NCBI GenBank assembly: GCA_014281115.1
Contig: JACONQ010000002.1
Location: 4,154,001 to 4,218,000, forward strand
Direction: 5' to 3'
Source of the DNA: Laburnicola sp. R22_1
Lineage: Eukaryota > Ascomycota > Dothideomycetes > Pleosporales > Didymosphaeriaceae
DNA length: 64,000 nt
The position numbers and the translations under genes were made by a program. How positions within the stretch are numbered: the first letter of the stretch is position 1; every line of letters begins with the position of its first letter. The notes below the pieces were generated by a model, which made no database searches, had not been told where the DNA came from, and saw only the letters and a program-made list of their open reading frames with translations. This document shows, in pieces, positions 45,952-57,949 of the stretch.

Positions 45952-47780
45952 ACTATAGAAATATTCCTAGGGAGTGGCGCACAAGCAGGCCCACTATTCT
46001 AACTAATAAGAGCGCGACCTAATAGTTTAGAACTGCCCTATAGACTCCTACGCCTTATATTATAGAAGATCTAAATAAGGAGGACTTAAATATACTTAGT
46101 ATAGGTGGCGTAAGCGGCGCTAGTAAGCATATTATCTTAGATAGCTAGCCTATAGAAATTTCTATTAGTGGCATAGTAAAGTACTCTAAACTAATAATAG
46201 ACAGGCCGTCGCGTAAATAGCGTCGCGGTTCTAGTAGGAAATCTATTTTTGACGTTGTAAAGTAGCCCACTAGGAATACGCGGCTGCGACTTTAATATAA
46301 TAAGAATACTAACACACTACTACTCTATTTTAAAGTCTTTTACTTATCTACTAAAGGCACTAAGCTAAAATAGAAGATAGTAGTAGATATTTATAATGGC
46401 GAGTTGTTATAAGAAGCCACATCTACCCATAGATGGCTAAAGTCGCTTTTTAGCCATTTTGTAGGGCACGCTAATAGCGCCGCTAAGTTAGAAGATAAGG
46501 TTTACTAAGAATATTAGTAGGAGGCTAAGTTAGAAGATTACTATAACTATACTATAGAGTTAGCAAAATATATATAACTTTTCCTATTAGAAGTAGAACG
46601 CAACCTATAGATTAAGTGTTATTGTTTGGCCTAGTGTAAAATCTAGGTAACGGAGGCGCTCGCTCGTATTAACTAGGTAAAGGAGCTTAAAGAACTATAC
46701 CGTGCCCGCGCGAAGAAATAAGAGCGAAAAGTTGTGAATCTAGAAGATTAGCTAAAGGCGGCGACGTTCGCCCTACCTAACGTACCACTATATATATAAT
46801 AAGATCTAAACGCCAAAGATCTTAAGATTATCTAATAGCGCCATGCTTAAATATACGCTGTGTTGTAAGCAAACACTCTATAATCTATAATATTCACTAT
46901 AAATACTAGCTGTACTGCTTATACTAACACGCCTAGTGGCTAGTTAATATCTACATTAATAGGTATTAGTTAGACTCCTGGCTATTATCTTTATAGGCCT
47001 AACAAGTTTAAAGACTTAGACGACTATAAGAATTATAAACTGTAAAAGAGTTTTGTACACTTATACCTAAGCGCGTATAACTATGTCTTTATAACTAAAT
47101 ACGCTAAGATAGAGTTTATTTTTAATTATACCCTTAACGTGGTGTATTAACGCTTAGAGTATTATATGGACTTTAATAAGCCTAGTGCCTTTTAGTCTAC
47201 TAAAGATATTTTTAATATGTTGGACCGTAGCTATGTAGCGGCGGATTCTATGGATAAGACGTACGCAGCCATGCAGGGCGACTAGTTAAAGATTAGAGAC
47301 CGCGAAAGCTTTAAAGGATGGCTGTCCTAATTTAAGATTGCGACTGCACCTGTTAACGTTTCTAATTAGCAGAAAATTATTACCACTATTTGACTCTTAA
47401 AACTATTGTGGTTAAAGACTAACAAGTAATAGTTAAACTTAGACTTATGGTTATTATTTATTAAAAAGATACGTTATTAGGCTACAATTTTAAAGCTGCA
47501 GGGCCCTGCGTAGTAGTAAGACAATAATAATAATAATTAAGGTAGTTGCAGTAAGGGAGGCGGTTGCGGTAAAAGCAATAATACTAGTAGTAATATTTCT
47601 AGTTGTACTAACACTTAGGTTAAGTTACTAATAGACAAAGGACGCTATATTAAATGTGGCGAGAAAGGCTACTATTGTAAGAATGAGGACACTTTGTGTA
47701 AGGGCAAACTATAGTAACTAGCTAATAAGATTAAGGCTCTTATTAACGTAGGTCTTGCTGCGGTTAATATCTAACCTTTA
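45952..47780 (+). pseudogene. Degenerate Gag of the 7.2-kb Ty3/gypsy element
   Basis: Possible start ATG at 45952 (MANYRNIPREWRTSRPT). The capsid region is followed by a CCHC knuckle near 47,650: KCGEKGYYCKNED, in which the expected His reads Tyr (C-to-T). Numerous TAG/TAA codons interrupt the frame. In intact relatives Gag packages the RNA into particles. Confidence 0.75.
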
Positions 47781-47989
47781 TTGCTAGCTCTTACCGCGTT
47801 AACTAAAGCCGACCTATTAGAAAACTAGATATCCCTATTAAGAGTTGTTAGTAGGGACTTTAAGAGTTATTATTAAAACTTTTACATAAGATTAAAAAGC
47901 TAGAGCTGTAGCTAACTTAATAGTTATTATAGCCCTAGAAGGTTGTTAAACTTCGCGCGAACTTGCTTAATAAGGACACACCACTAATA

Positions 47990-50900
47990 TATAGGACACA
48001 ATTTATCTTTAAGTATTAGCTCTAGACTACTAATAGAGGCAGAATTACTATTAATAGTCTTATAGATTTGGACGTAATAAATACGTGCGTAAGTAAGGAC
48101 TGTATTACTTATTACAAACTCTATATAGTCTTACTTAAGAAGCCTATTTGCCTATATCTTAGTAATAGCATTATAAAATAAGTACTTATAAAGGCGGTAG
48201 TATTGCCTATATACTATAGGGACTACTTCTCTAAGGAGTTAACATACGTTATTAATATATTAGAATACAACGTTATCTTTGGCATGTTATAGTTAAGTGC
48301 CTATAACCCGAATATTAATTAGAAAGACAAGACTATAACCTTTAATAAGCCCTATTATATAAGTAACTACTATATAAAAGGACTTCTAGTTATTATTACT
48401 AGTAAGGGTTGTTAATAATAGTTGCCTAAACTAAGGACGCTATACTCTACGTATGCTAGAATGGATATTAAAGTTGTCTCTAGGTACGCCGCTTCGCTTA
48501 TAGCCCTTAAGGCTAACTACCACACTACTTAACTATATTCCGAATATATATAGCGACTCGAGAAGCTTAGTAGAGTTAATAATAAGAGTAAGTTAGATAA
48601 CACTACTAATATTAAGACTATATTTACGTAGCTGTTTTATGTTAATCTTATAGCTTTAACTTAAGAAGACTTTGATAAGTTTTATTAGAAGATAAATTAA
48701 CCTAACAAGATAAAGAAGGAGATACTAAAGTTACTACCTGTCTGGCTTTAGGATAAGTAGGGGGCTTTTATAGTGCTAGAAGACTAGCTTTCGCCTTATT
48801 AGCCTGGGGTGGACTATAAGATTAACTTAGAACCTAGGGCAAAGCACTTTACCGCCCGGCTATATAGTATAAGTAAAAAGGAGGCTCTGGCAGTAAAGGC
48901 GTACATTAATAAGAAGCTTAGTATGGGTAAGGTGTGACGTAGCACCTTAGATTTTATAGCTCTAGTGCTAGTTATTAAGAAGCCTAATAGAGGCCTATAT
49001 ATCTATATTAACTACTGTTAGCTAAATGCCGCTATAGTAAAAAATAAAAACGCGCTATCTAATATTTATAAGACGCTCTCCTAACTATTTAGGGTGTAGT
49101 GGTTTAGCATTCTTAATATTATCGCGGTCTTTTATAAGATGCGTATTAAGAATAAAGATAAATATAAAACCACCTTTGCAATATAGTATGGGTTGTTTAA
49201 ATACCTTATTATGCCTTTTAGATTATACAACGCACTAGCGACTTTCTAGTCTTATATTAATAAGACACTGTAGGAATACCTAGATGAATTTTATTTAGCA
49301 TATATTAATAACGTTCTAGTCTTTAGTAAGACGTTAGTTAAATATAAGAACCATATCTGTAGAGTCTATTAATGCTTAAAAAAGGCTGGGCTGTACCTTA
49401 ATATTAATAAGTGCGAGTTCGCGGTTAAGAAGGTTAAATACCTAAGACTTATTCTTACTATTAACAGTATTAAGATGAATTCTGCCAAAATCTGTGTTAT
49501 AACTAAATGGCAGCTCTCTACTAACGTGCGTAAGGTGTAGTTATTTCTAGAATTTGCGAACTTTTATAGGCGATTTATTATTAGCTACTTAAGCTTAGTA
49601 AGAACGCTAATAGATCTAACTTGCAAAGAGGCTTCTGTGGAGTTCCCTCTTAACCCGCAAGCCCCGCCGCTAAAGCATTTAAGCAGCTTAAGAACGCGTT
49701 TATAATAGCCCTAATTCTAGCACATTTTAATCTAGACCTAGAGACGTGGGTTAAGATAGACGCGTTAGACTTTGTTATTACTACAGTCTTGTCTTAGATG
49801 TATAAGAGCGCCCTGCGTCCTATTACCTTTATATTTATAAAAATAATACTAGCAGAGTGCAACTACGCGATTTATAATAAGAAACTTCTTGCAATTATTA
49901 AGGCTTTTAAAGACTAGCGAACTAAGCTGTCTAATAGATTGCTTATTAATATAATATTAGACTACAAAGCACTAGAGTAGTTTATAACCACAAAATAGTT
50001 AAACTATTATTAGGCTTGCTGGGCGGAATTTCTCTCTAAGTTTAACTTTAAGATTACTTACTAGCCAGGTAGGCAGGGTAGAAAGCCCGATTCTCTTATC
50101 TATTATCTAGATAACTTGTTACGCAATATACTAGATAATTGTCTTTAACACTAAGCGCAAATAATTCTTACGCCCAACTATATTAAATCTGCCCCACTAG
50201 TAGTTATATTTAAACCTGTCTTAAAGATAGTCATACTACTTATAGAGCGTCTTACTAAAGAAGCGTTATATGCTACTTATCTTACATAAATACTAGTGGA
50301 AATAGAGGAGTTAGTAGTTAGCCTTACTATAAAATTATACTATCTTAGTGAGAAAGAACCTATTAAAGATAGGATAGTTAACAACGGTCCTCTGGAGAGT
50401 CGCAAGGCCACTTTTCCAGAATAGGCGAAGTTGCTAAGCGAGGATCTCTCTATATAGAGTCACGTTAGTATAATAGACTAGTTAAAATAGGCAACTACTA
50501 GAAATTCTATTCTATAATAAATTATCGCAATAAAGTAATAGGGCATATAATATCTTCTAGTAGTGGTGATATATAACCATAATGTTAAGGTGAAATTATA
50601 AGACTATAATATTACTAATAGTTTAGTGTTTTTCTAAAAATAGATTTTTATTCCCTTTAATAATATTCTTTATATAGATATTATATAGTCATGTTATAAA
50701 CCTCTGGGGGCAGGACACGTAGAGAAAAGAGGAACGTACTATAAGGTTAGCCAGCACTATTACTAGCCTGGCATAATAAATATAGTTGCTTATTATACAC
50801 GCAATTGTGTTACCTACTATCGCTTAAAGCTATTTAAGAAATAGAAACAAGGACTTCTTTGCCCGCTGCCAGTGCCAAAGCGTTTCTAAAAAAATATCTC

Positions 50901-52150
50901 TATTAATTTTATTACTTTATTACCAGATTGCACACGCGGCGGAGTTACCTATTATTATATTATAGTAGTAGTTAACCGCCTATCTAAGCAACACAAGTAT
51001 ATTACGCTTCTATTACTAGACATTAAGATTATTATTAGAGCCTTTATTAAGTATATATAGTGCAAGAAGAGATTTCCTAACACTATCGTCTCTAACTATA
51101 GCGTCTAGTTCACGTTCTACTTTTAAAGAGAGCTTTGCAGATAGGTGGGTACGCAACCCGCGCTTATAATAGCTTTTTACCCAGAGGGTAATAGGCAGAC
51201 AAAAATTATAAATGCCATCCTAAAGGCGTATTTGCGTTATTATATTAATTACACGCAAAATAACTAGATTAACTAGTTGTCTATTACATAACTCGTCACA
51301 AATTGTAAAGAAAGCGTATTTACTAGAGTCGCGCCATTACTTATAACTAAGGGCTACTTACTATAATAGGACTTTAAACTTATTACCCTAGTCATAGTAA
51401 TAGACTATTAAAAGAAGTTGTAATATAAGAACGCCTAGTAGATAGTTTATTATATTAAAGATATTTTGTGCTTTATAAATAAAAATCTAGTCTAGGCCTA
51501 ATTAAAAATAGAGTTTTACGCGAATAAGGATTAACAACTCACACTAGCATATACTATTAGAGATATGATTTATTTAGACACGCGTAATATTCTGTCTCTC
51601 TATCCTAATAAAGGTCTAGATATTAAGAATTTAGGACTATTTTCTATTGTAAAGGTCTTTCGCAACTATATATACTAGTTAGAGCTTCCTATAAGTTATT
51701 ATAATATACACCCATAGTTTTATATCTGGCTATTACATAACGCTTCTAAGGCCGTCTAGCTTCCTAATAAAGAGGGTATAGTTATAATAGACGCGCCTAT
51801 TACCCTACTAGCAGGGTTGCAAAACTACTATATTAACTCTATAGTTAATAGTAAGATTAACTATCACTATAAGAATTCTTTAATAGGCAATAAGAGGCTA
51901 TTTATATATAGAGTCTAGTATAAAAACTTCCCTAAGTAGAATGCTAACCCTAAGTGGCAGCCCTATATAGATATATTAGGTTATAAGAAAGCTGTTAAAG
52001 CATATTATAGAAACAACAATAGGAAATCTAGCCTATATGCCCTATATAAAGATTTAGTATTATATAAGGATCTTATAATTTTATACCTCTAGAATAATAG
52101 AGTTAAAAACCCCAAGCTTTTGGCCCTTATATACACATATACGTAAGATT
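47990..52150 (+). pseudogene. Degenerate Pol (protease, RT, RNase H, integrase)
   Basis: Reverse transcriptase is clear at about 48,940-49,500 (IMPFRLYNALATF, then AYINNVLVFSK, where the two catalytic Asp of YxDD both read Asn). RNase H follows at about 49,740-50,100. Integrase starts with an HHCC-like block near 50,720-50,820 and continues through NFITLLP and IVSNYSVQF, positions where the first two acidic catalytic residues also read Asn. The C-terminal part runs to about 52,150. All these changes are G-to-A on the coding strand. The element therefore cannot transpose by itself. Confidence 0.85.
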
Positions 52151-52546
52151 AAGGTACCTTTTAATATAACGTTATGCTATAAGACTGCTAGGATAGATAT
52201 GTAGAGCGCCTGCTAACTGGCTGTTTTAGACAACCTTTTTGAGTAATAGGCCTTTCTCTAGGCTATACCTAAGAAGATACCTAGGTTGTCTTATTAGACG
52301 TAACTACTATAACGCGTAGTAGTGGGGCGCTTACTTCACCAGCTTGTGTACTAGAGGAGATTATCTAATAGTTATTTTACTTATTATAATGTTTTTAAAT
52401 AGTCTTAAATAGTCTTAAATAGTCTATAATAGTTTATAATAAATTATAATAGTTTACAATATTTGTTAAGCCACGTAATTAGCGCCTCTAGCATATTTTT
52501 TCTTAGTTTGTCTTGCCAAAGCTAAGGCTTTTAGAGGGGAGGGTAA

Positions 52547-52765
52547 TGTTAGGGATTGCTACCCATTAGCCCATTAGACCTCTAGTCAGCCCGACGTTAA
52601 TCCAACCCAGTCGGCCCAACATTAATTTAGCCCCGCGCGCTAGTCCCAATTAGGTAGTACTAGCGCGCTCTTAGAACCGCTACTATATAGGTAGTATGCG
52701 GCACCTAGTATCCTTATTATAGTAATTCAACCTATTTAATAATTGAGCCCAATTGCTCCCTTACA
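52547..52765 (+). repeat. 3' LTR of the 7.2-kb Ty3/gypsy element
   Basis: 219 bp, canonical TG...CA ends, better preserved than the 5' LTR. Directly follows the polypurine tract. Confidence 0.95.
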
Positions 52766-52770
52766 TTAAT

Positions 52771-53394
52771 AGTCAAAGTATATAAACAAAGGCATAATTA
52801 GAATTAGCTATAGTAGGAAGCTATAGAATAACGCAATAATTATAAGGGCAAATTATATAATAGCTACAAAGTAATTAAACTATAGGATAGTAATCTTAAA
52901 GTTACTATTTAACTATAAAGTTCTAAAGGGCAGTAAGATAGCCTATTAAAGAGTAGTAATAAGAAAAGTAGAATAAAAGCTAGTGTCTTATTCTTATTAT
53001 AACCTACTATGTGTTGTTAAATTATCTACCTAGGGGTAGTACGACAAAGGCTTTTATTTTAAATAACATAATAAAAAAAGCAAAGCCTCCTACTTAGTAA
53101 TTAAAAAGAGTATAAAAAAGGTAGTAATTATAAAAAAAGCGTGTTTAAACTACTATGTAAGCTTAGTAGTCTTAGTGTGCATAGCTCTCACATACAAAGT
53201 TTTTACGAAGAGGCTACTTAGAACTTTAGTAGAGGAGGAATAAAACTTCTTATAACTAATATAGTAATCTTAATTTCTTCTATTAATTTCTTCTATTATA
53301 GCTTTATTAATATACTATAGTAGTATTAAAGATTTTTATTATGTGGAGATTCTAACTAAGGTTAAGTCCGCACTATACATAGAAAGGAGTAAAA
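52771..53394. other. AT-rich repeat block with an S1 element
   Basis: Between the Ty3/gypsy element and repeat E. It contains the S1 copy at 53,025-53,143 and, next to it, the same GTTTAAAC-linked module seen at 41,265-41,400 and 59,200-59,300. No coding region. Confidence 0.5.
53025..53143 (+). mobile_element. Family S1 element
   Basis: S1 core on the plus strand (TCTACCTAGGGGTAGTACGA, A-rich tail GGTAGTAATTATAAAAAAA). CTACTATGT occurs close to both ends (near 53,014 and 53,152), a possible target duplication. Confidence 0.6.
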
Positions 53395-54830
53395 TAAGAG
53401 GCACTAAAATCTAGTACCTAGTATATAGTAGTAGTAATAAAATATATATAAAATAACAATAATTTTATTATTAACTTTCTATAGAGCAGTATTAATAATA
53501 GTAGTTAATAAATAGTTAAGCATAACTAAGTTATATATTATCTCTTTTCCCACTCTAAACTATAGTATAGTAATGTGGCCTTACCTATAGTTTTGTATAT
53601 AAATTTTTTTTAGTTAAAGTAGGCGCGCTAAGTCTGCCAAGCTCGCTTAGCTCGCTTATAATGCACTAACTCCTTTTTATTAATACCTTAAAACGCTTTT
53701 CTATATATATAATAGTAGGAGGAATATCTGCTATTATTATAATATTTTTATTAGAAACCCCTTAGTCGCAAAAAAATATTATCTCTTAACTAGTAGACTA
53801 TTAGAAAGCCGTAGTAGACTATAGAGTTATAATTATAGAAGTAGTGTAGGTAATAGAATACTTAACTATAGTTTAGTATTACGCTTATAATCTAATAGTA
53901 GCGTAGCTATAGTTTACTATACGTATAGTATATAAGTCTTTTATAATATTAGTAATATCTAGTATGTTAAATCTTTACTTTAATACATAATACTATATTT
54001 TTTAAATCTAACTTTTTATTTATTATATCTAGCGACGCAACAACTACTTTCTAGTAATCTAATATTATGTCTAAGTCTAATACCTATAATAATATAGCTA
54101 TTATTAAATTTAGTTAGGGTATAAACAACTAGCTAGACAAAGTTAAGAACAATTTCTAAAGATTTAGCAATCTTATACAACTAGAAAGATTATTAAAGGG
54201 GCCTCTAGAGCTTATCTTTAAGTACTCTATTAGTAATATCTTTAGGCTAATTTGCTACGCCTTATGCCTCTAGATTCTAAAGTATAAGATAGTCCTTTAG
54301 TACTTAAATATTAATAGAAGAGACGTAGCCTTTATAACATAATAATAGCATAATATAGAGATTATACTATAGAAGCTTAAAAATATAACTAAAAATAAAA
54401 GTAATAAGGACTATAAGAGCAAGGACTAGAGTAAAGAAAAGAAAGAGTTTATTATAATATATAAGATACTAAAGGCACAGTAGTAGCACAAAAAGCTTAT
54501 TAAGATAATAGTAATTATTTAGGCTACTATTAAGGTAGGGGGCTATAAGTAATAAGAGTAAGAGTAAGAGTAAGTAGTAGTAGTAAGAGTATAGAGGAGA
54601 TAGGTAGTAGCGGTAAGGTCCTAGGAGATAGTATATAGCTTGCTAATTATAAGAAGAGATTTACTATAAAAGAGTAATAAGCTAGTTAGGTTAGTTACTA
54701 TTATAATTATTGTTATTATTATTATAGTAAAAAATATTATTAAAGAAATTATTAATTACGTAACATAGTGGTTAGTTAAACAGTTAGCCTAGAATTATAT
54801 AATATTACAAATTAACCCTAGAGGAGAAAT
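53395..54830 (+). repeat. Repeat E, with S2 insertion
   Basis: Inverted homologue of 38,290-39,420. A decayed frame starts at ATG 54067 (MSKSNTYNNIAII) and can be followed with stops to about 54,550; later sequence is rich in AGTAAGAGTA repeats. The protein family is not recognised. Confidence 0.6.
53547..53775 (+). mobile_element. Family S2 element, 229 bp, 12-bp TSD
   Basis: Opposite orientation to the copy at 35,376 and nearly the same length. It begins TTCCCACTCTAAACTATAG and ends A-rich (TTAGTCGCAAAAAAA). The perfect 12-bp duplication ATATTATCTCTT flanks it (53535-53546, 53776-53787), and the paralogous empty site is intact at 39302-39313. These facts fix the element's limits. Confidence 0.85.
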
Positions 54831-55320
54831 ACTATAGTAGTATAAGTAACTCTTAAATCTATATCTCTTAACTCTCTTACTTTAATAACTACTACACTAA
54901 AAGAAGTTAGATTATAAGTAAAAAGGCAAAGGCACATAGTATTACTAGTACCTAGGCTCTTTAGCTACTAGAACTATACCTTAAAATTTTAGTAGAGTAA
55001 ACCTATAAGTTTAACTTTTCTTACTTAAGGCGTCTTTTATAAGAGTAGTAGATAATTAATACTAAAGTATTAATTACACGTATATATAAAGGTAAAAGGC
55101 CGCTCTTACTACTATTATTAAAAAGGAAAAGGACTATAAGCTTAATAATAAGAAGAAAGGTGTTAAGGCAAAGATCTACGCGTAGAATAAAAGGTAGATC
55201 TAAGATATGCTAGACTAGTAGTAGAGAGAGCAACCCTAAATAATTAATATAATTATTAACTTTAAACTATGCACTGCGTAAAACTCAACAAAGTACTTAA
55301 CAGGTCTGCATCGAAGACCT
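54831..55320. other. AT-rich tail of the 35-kb repeat block
   Basis: Stop-rich and TA-rich with no readable domain. Composition changes to balanced at about 55,280-55,330. Confidence 0.5.
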
Positions 55321-55372
55321 AGGGATAGGTGCTGCGTAGCAGATTAATGTGTGCTATGCAGTTTCCCCCCTC
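55321..55372. mobile_element. Right-end fragment of MITE family M1
   Basis: Matches the right terminus of the 1462-1826 element (GCGTAGCAGATTAATG, GCTATGCAGT) at the edge of the AT-rich block. The rest of the element is missing. Confidence 0.55.
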
Positions 55373-56079
55373 TAGCAAGGTAAGATGAAACCTTAGCTCT
55401 TATAGGATGTATTAGTTAGTAGGATAATTTTGGTGTATCTTTTACATAGCCACGTAACGAGGGTTTGACCAACGATCGACTTCCCGCTGTAGAGGAACAA
55501 AGATTGTCTAGACCGGATGCCCGGTTTAGCATAGCCACATGCCCCGGGACTTTCGGATAGGACGTTCGATGAGTCATTTTATAAAAGATTGGGGCACCGT
55601 TACAAGGCTTCAGATGTAAAAGACAGGGTTGATGACCGTGCGCAGACGGAAACTTCCGCCATCTTTTTCCTGCTCCAGTACGCTAATGATTCACCTGCTT
55701 CCAACGTTCATCGCGGTGCTATTCAGTTTTGTGCGCTTGTCTTCTGCTTGGCATCTGAAGTCTTCTGTTTCATCACTGAAGGCCGGAGGCTAGGAAAGAG
55801 GCAGTTGTAAAGATTTCGAAGCAATATTCGGTAAAGACAAAGTATCACGCTTCGAGGAATGAAGCTTGCGCATAGGTATTTTGCAACCGCTCACGACCTG
55901 TGACAACATGTTTTCGTGATTGCAAATCAATTCGTTCCTAGCAAGTGGTGGAATCCATGAGTAAAAGGAGACCATGATAGATCCAGTTGACAAGCCCTGC
56001 CGGGAGGAGGAAGGCAAGTATGAAAGAAACAATTGGCGCACAGAACTGCCGCGGAAGAGTCATTACGGTGGACAGTGAT
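55373..56079. other. Spacer downstream of the receptor gene
   Basis: Balanced composition and short open frames on both strands (for example 55,589-55,810 plus) without motifs. It contains the receptor gene's 3' region. Confidence 0.5.
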
Positions 56080-57696
56080 TCAGACGTCCAGAGGTCTCAG
56101 AGGCCGAATGCTGCCTGTTTCTGACTTCATATGCATACTCTCTTGATCATGTAACTGTATGAACTCCAAGGGATCGAGCTTCGAATCCTTCTTGTTGCGG
56201 ACGAGCTTTGGGTCGGACCTCTGACTGGAATCTCCTTGTGAACTCTTTGCCGTACCGTTGGAGAGCATTTTGGGGAAGTAGCGTTCTACGATCGCTCGCA
56301 AGGCAGGCATGCAGGCGCATACAATGCCGACGTCTAGCTCAATGATACTCCAGTATGAGGCCGCGACGTAGTCCCAGGTGATATTTTGGGTGTTTGAGAA
56401 ATAGATCAGTGACTGTAGACGGACAATACTGACGATGAGGACGCTACAACGAATTAGTTACTGTTTATTCAAAGTACTGAAATGAGGGCTTGTTGCTTAC
56501 AATGTGCCGACCAGGAACATGGACATGATGGCCAGTTTCCTTTTCCAATTCATATTCAATCGGGCTAATGGTCTCAAGGGGAGAGCCATGACGATGCCGT
56601 CCAATGCAATATTGACGCTTGCGCTTGCCCATCCTTGAACATGGATGTTATTGCATCTCCCCGAGTGAAGGCCATCCCATTGTGTCCAGGAATAGCTGAC
56701 TGGAGTGCATTGAAACACGGTAGCGAATAGGAACGCAATGCAATAAGCAACGCAAAGCCCAATCACGACATAGACATATCTTCGGAACTGTTTGTCCGGA
56801 AAGATCGAAAGGAGAAACCAGAGGATGGCGATCTTGAGTATGCCCATTGCCTCAATATAGGCGATCTCGCCGATGAAGAAGTACTGCCAATGGTTTAGAT
56901 GCGTTGATCGTGAGAGTTGATCCTTAGACGTACGAAAAGAAAGTGTGTGATCTGATCCGGCCTCAGCGTCCATACGTCCTTTCCTAAGCCAGCATCCTTC
57001 ACTATAATTATGTGTTAGATTGATCTCAGTTTGAAAAAGGAAACAATACTCACGGTAGCCAGTCAAGACTCCAGTAATAATGGCAAGGAACTAGATCATG
57101 TTAGAAGCCATCTGGTCAGATATATTGGAAGACCTACCAAGCACGCAACTAGCATCGCATCATCCCAACCTGGGTTCTTACCCCAACCTGAGTTCTCACC
57201 ACCTGGAGTGAAGACGACGAATAGTCGGAGTAACACGGAAATGGTGGCAACAATTGAGGCAACGATCCCGCAAATGTAGGTAACTTGGGAGTTGTCGCGC
57301 ACTTCGGCACCGCACATGCTCATAGAAACATTCTTCGTAGCTATATTTCATCAGTCGTGAAGAATAGACAAGGAGGCTGTTTGCAGAACTGACCGAGTGC
57401 ATCAGGAATTGTGCATCCATCAGCTACACACAGTCCGACATCATGGTTGAGAGGCGCATTCGTGCAGATGCATGTCGTGTTGGTGAAAGAGCAAACTGAC
57501 TTCGGGATGTACTCTGCCATACACTTCAACTATTTTTCTTTAGTAATAAAACAATTACATGCTGCGAGGATTTACTTACTGCACAAGCCGGCATTACATC
57601 TTTCAGTGCTGCTAGTTCCGCATGTGAGGAATCAGCAGCGCTCGTGAGTGCAATCAACACAGCCACTGGGGCAACGATGGCCTTGAGAAGCCTCAT
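56080..57696 (-). CDS. CFEM-domain seven-TM receptor (Pth11-like)
   Basis: Pth11-like proteins are fungal G-protein-coupled receptors that sense surface or host cues. Seven exons join in phase to 435 residues: 57696-57580, 57529-57394, 57340-57138, 57090-57054, 57001-56934, 56883-56501, 56443-56080; introns are 47-57 bp. The start MRLLKAIVAPVAVLIALTSA is a signal peptide. The CFEM domain (about residues 25-95) has all eight cysteines (PAC, KC, VC, TC, IC, LC, GC, MCG). Seven hydrophobic segments follow from YICGIVASIVATISVLL, with family blocks GWDDAMLVACL, GLGKDVWTLRPDQI and YIEAMGILKIAILWF. The cytosolic tail (last ~85 residues) is hydrophilic and basic. No lesion is seen. It is the only gene in a 3.6-kb GC-balanced island between AT-rich repeat blocks. 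Confidence 0.92.
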
Positions 57697-57949
57697 GATT
57701 AAGGTTTTTGCTGACTGCTCTTCTTGTTGGAAACGGGGAGGGAGTGCAAGACCGGTGTCCCGAGGTCTTTTTGAGAGCTTTAAAGATGGGAAGGCAAGTA
57801 AAACTTGAAGAGACTCCAACGTAGAGTTTAATAAGTGGAGTTTCCTCCAGTTCATCGATCCACATTGAAGGCCACCACTTCCTTGCACAGTCTGAGGATC
57901 ACATTGGATGTCGTACTACGCAAAGAAATCCTACGGCGAAGGCCGCCAT
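57697..57949. other. Receptor gene upstream region
   Basis: Only about 250 bp separate the receptor start from the next MITE copy, so promoter elements must lie here or within the MITE. No TATA box stands out. Confidence 0.45.

Larger units (their letters stand above)
45533..52765 (+). mobile_element. Complete Ty3/gypsy LTR retrotransposon, RIP-inactivated
   Basis: Two 219-bp LTRs (45533-45751 and 52547-52765) bound a 7,233-bp element flanked by the perfect duplication TTAAT (45528-45532, 52766-52770). The right LTR reads TGTTAGGGATT...CCCTTACA; the left one starts TATTAGG through G-to-A. A polypurine tract (AGAGGGGAGGGTAA) precedes the right LTR. Gag, protease/RT/RNase H and integrase are all readable but full of stops. 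The same family supplies the solo LTR at 40,967 and the partial element at the window end. Confidence 0.95.

Noticed and set aside
55589..55810. 73-codon plus-strand frame downstream of the receptor gene
   Set aside because: No recognisable domain or splice partners; an opposing frame overlaps its end.
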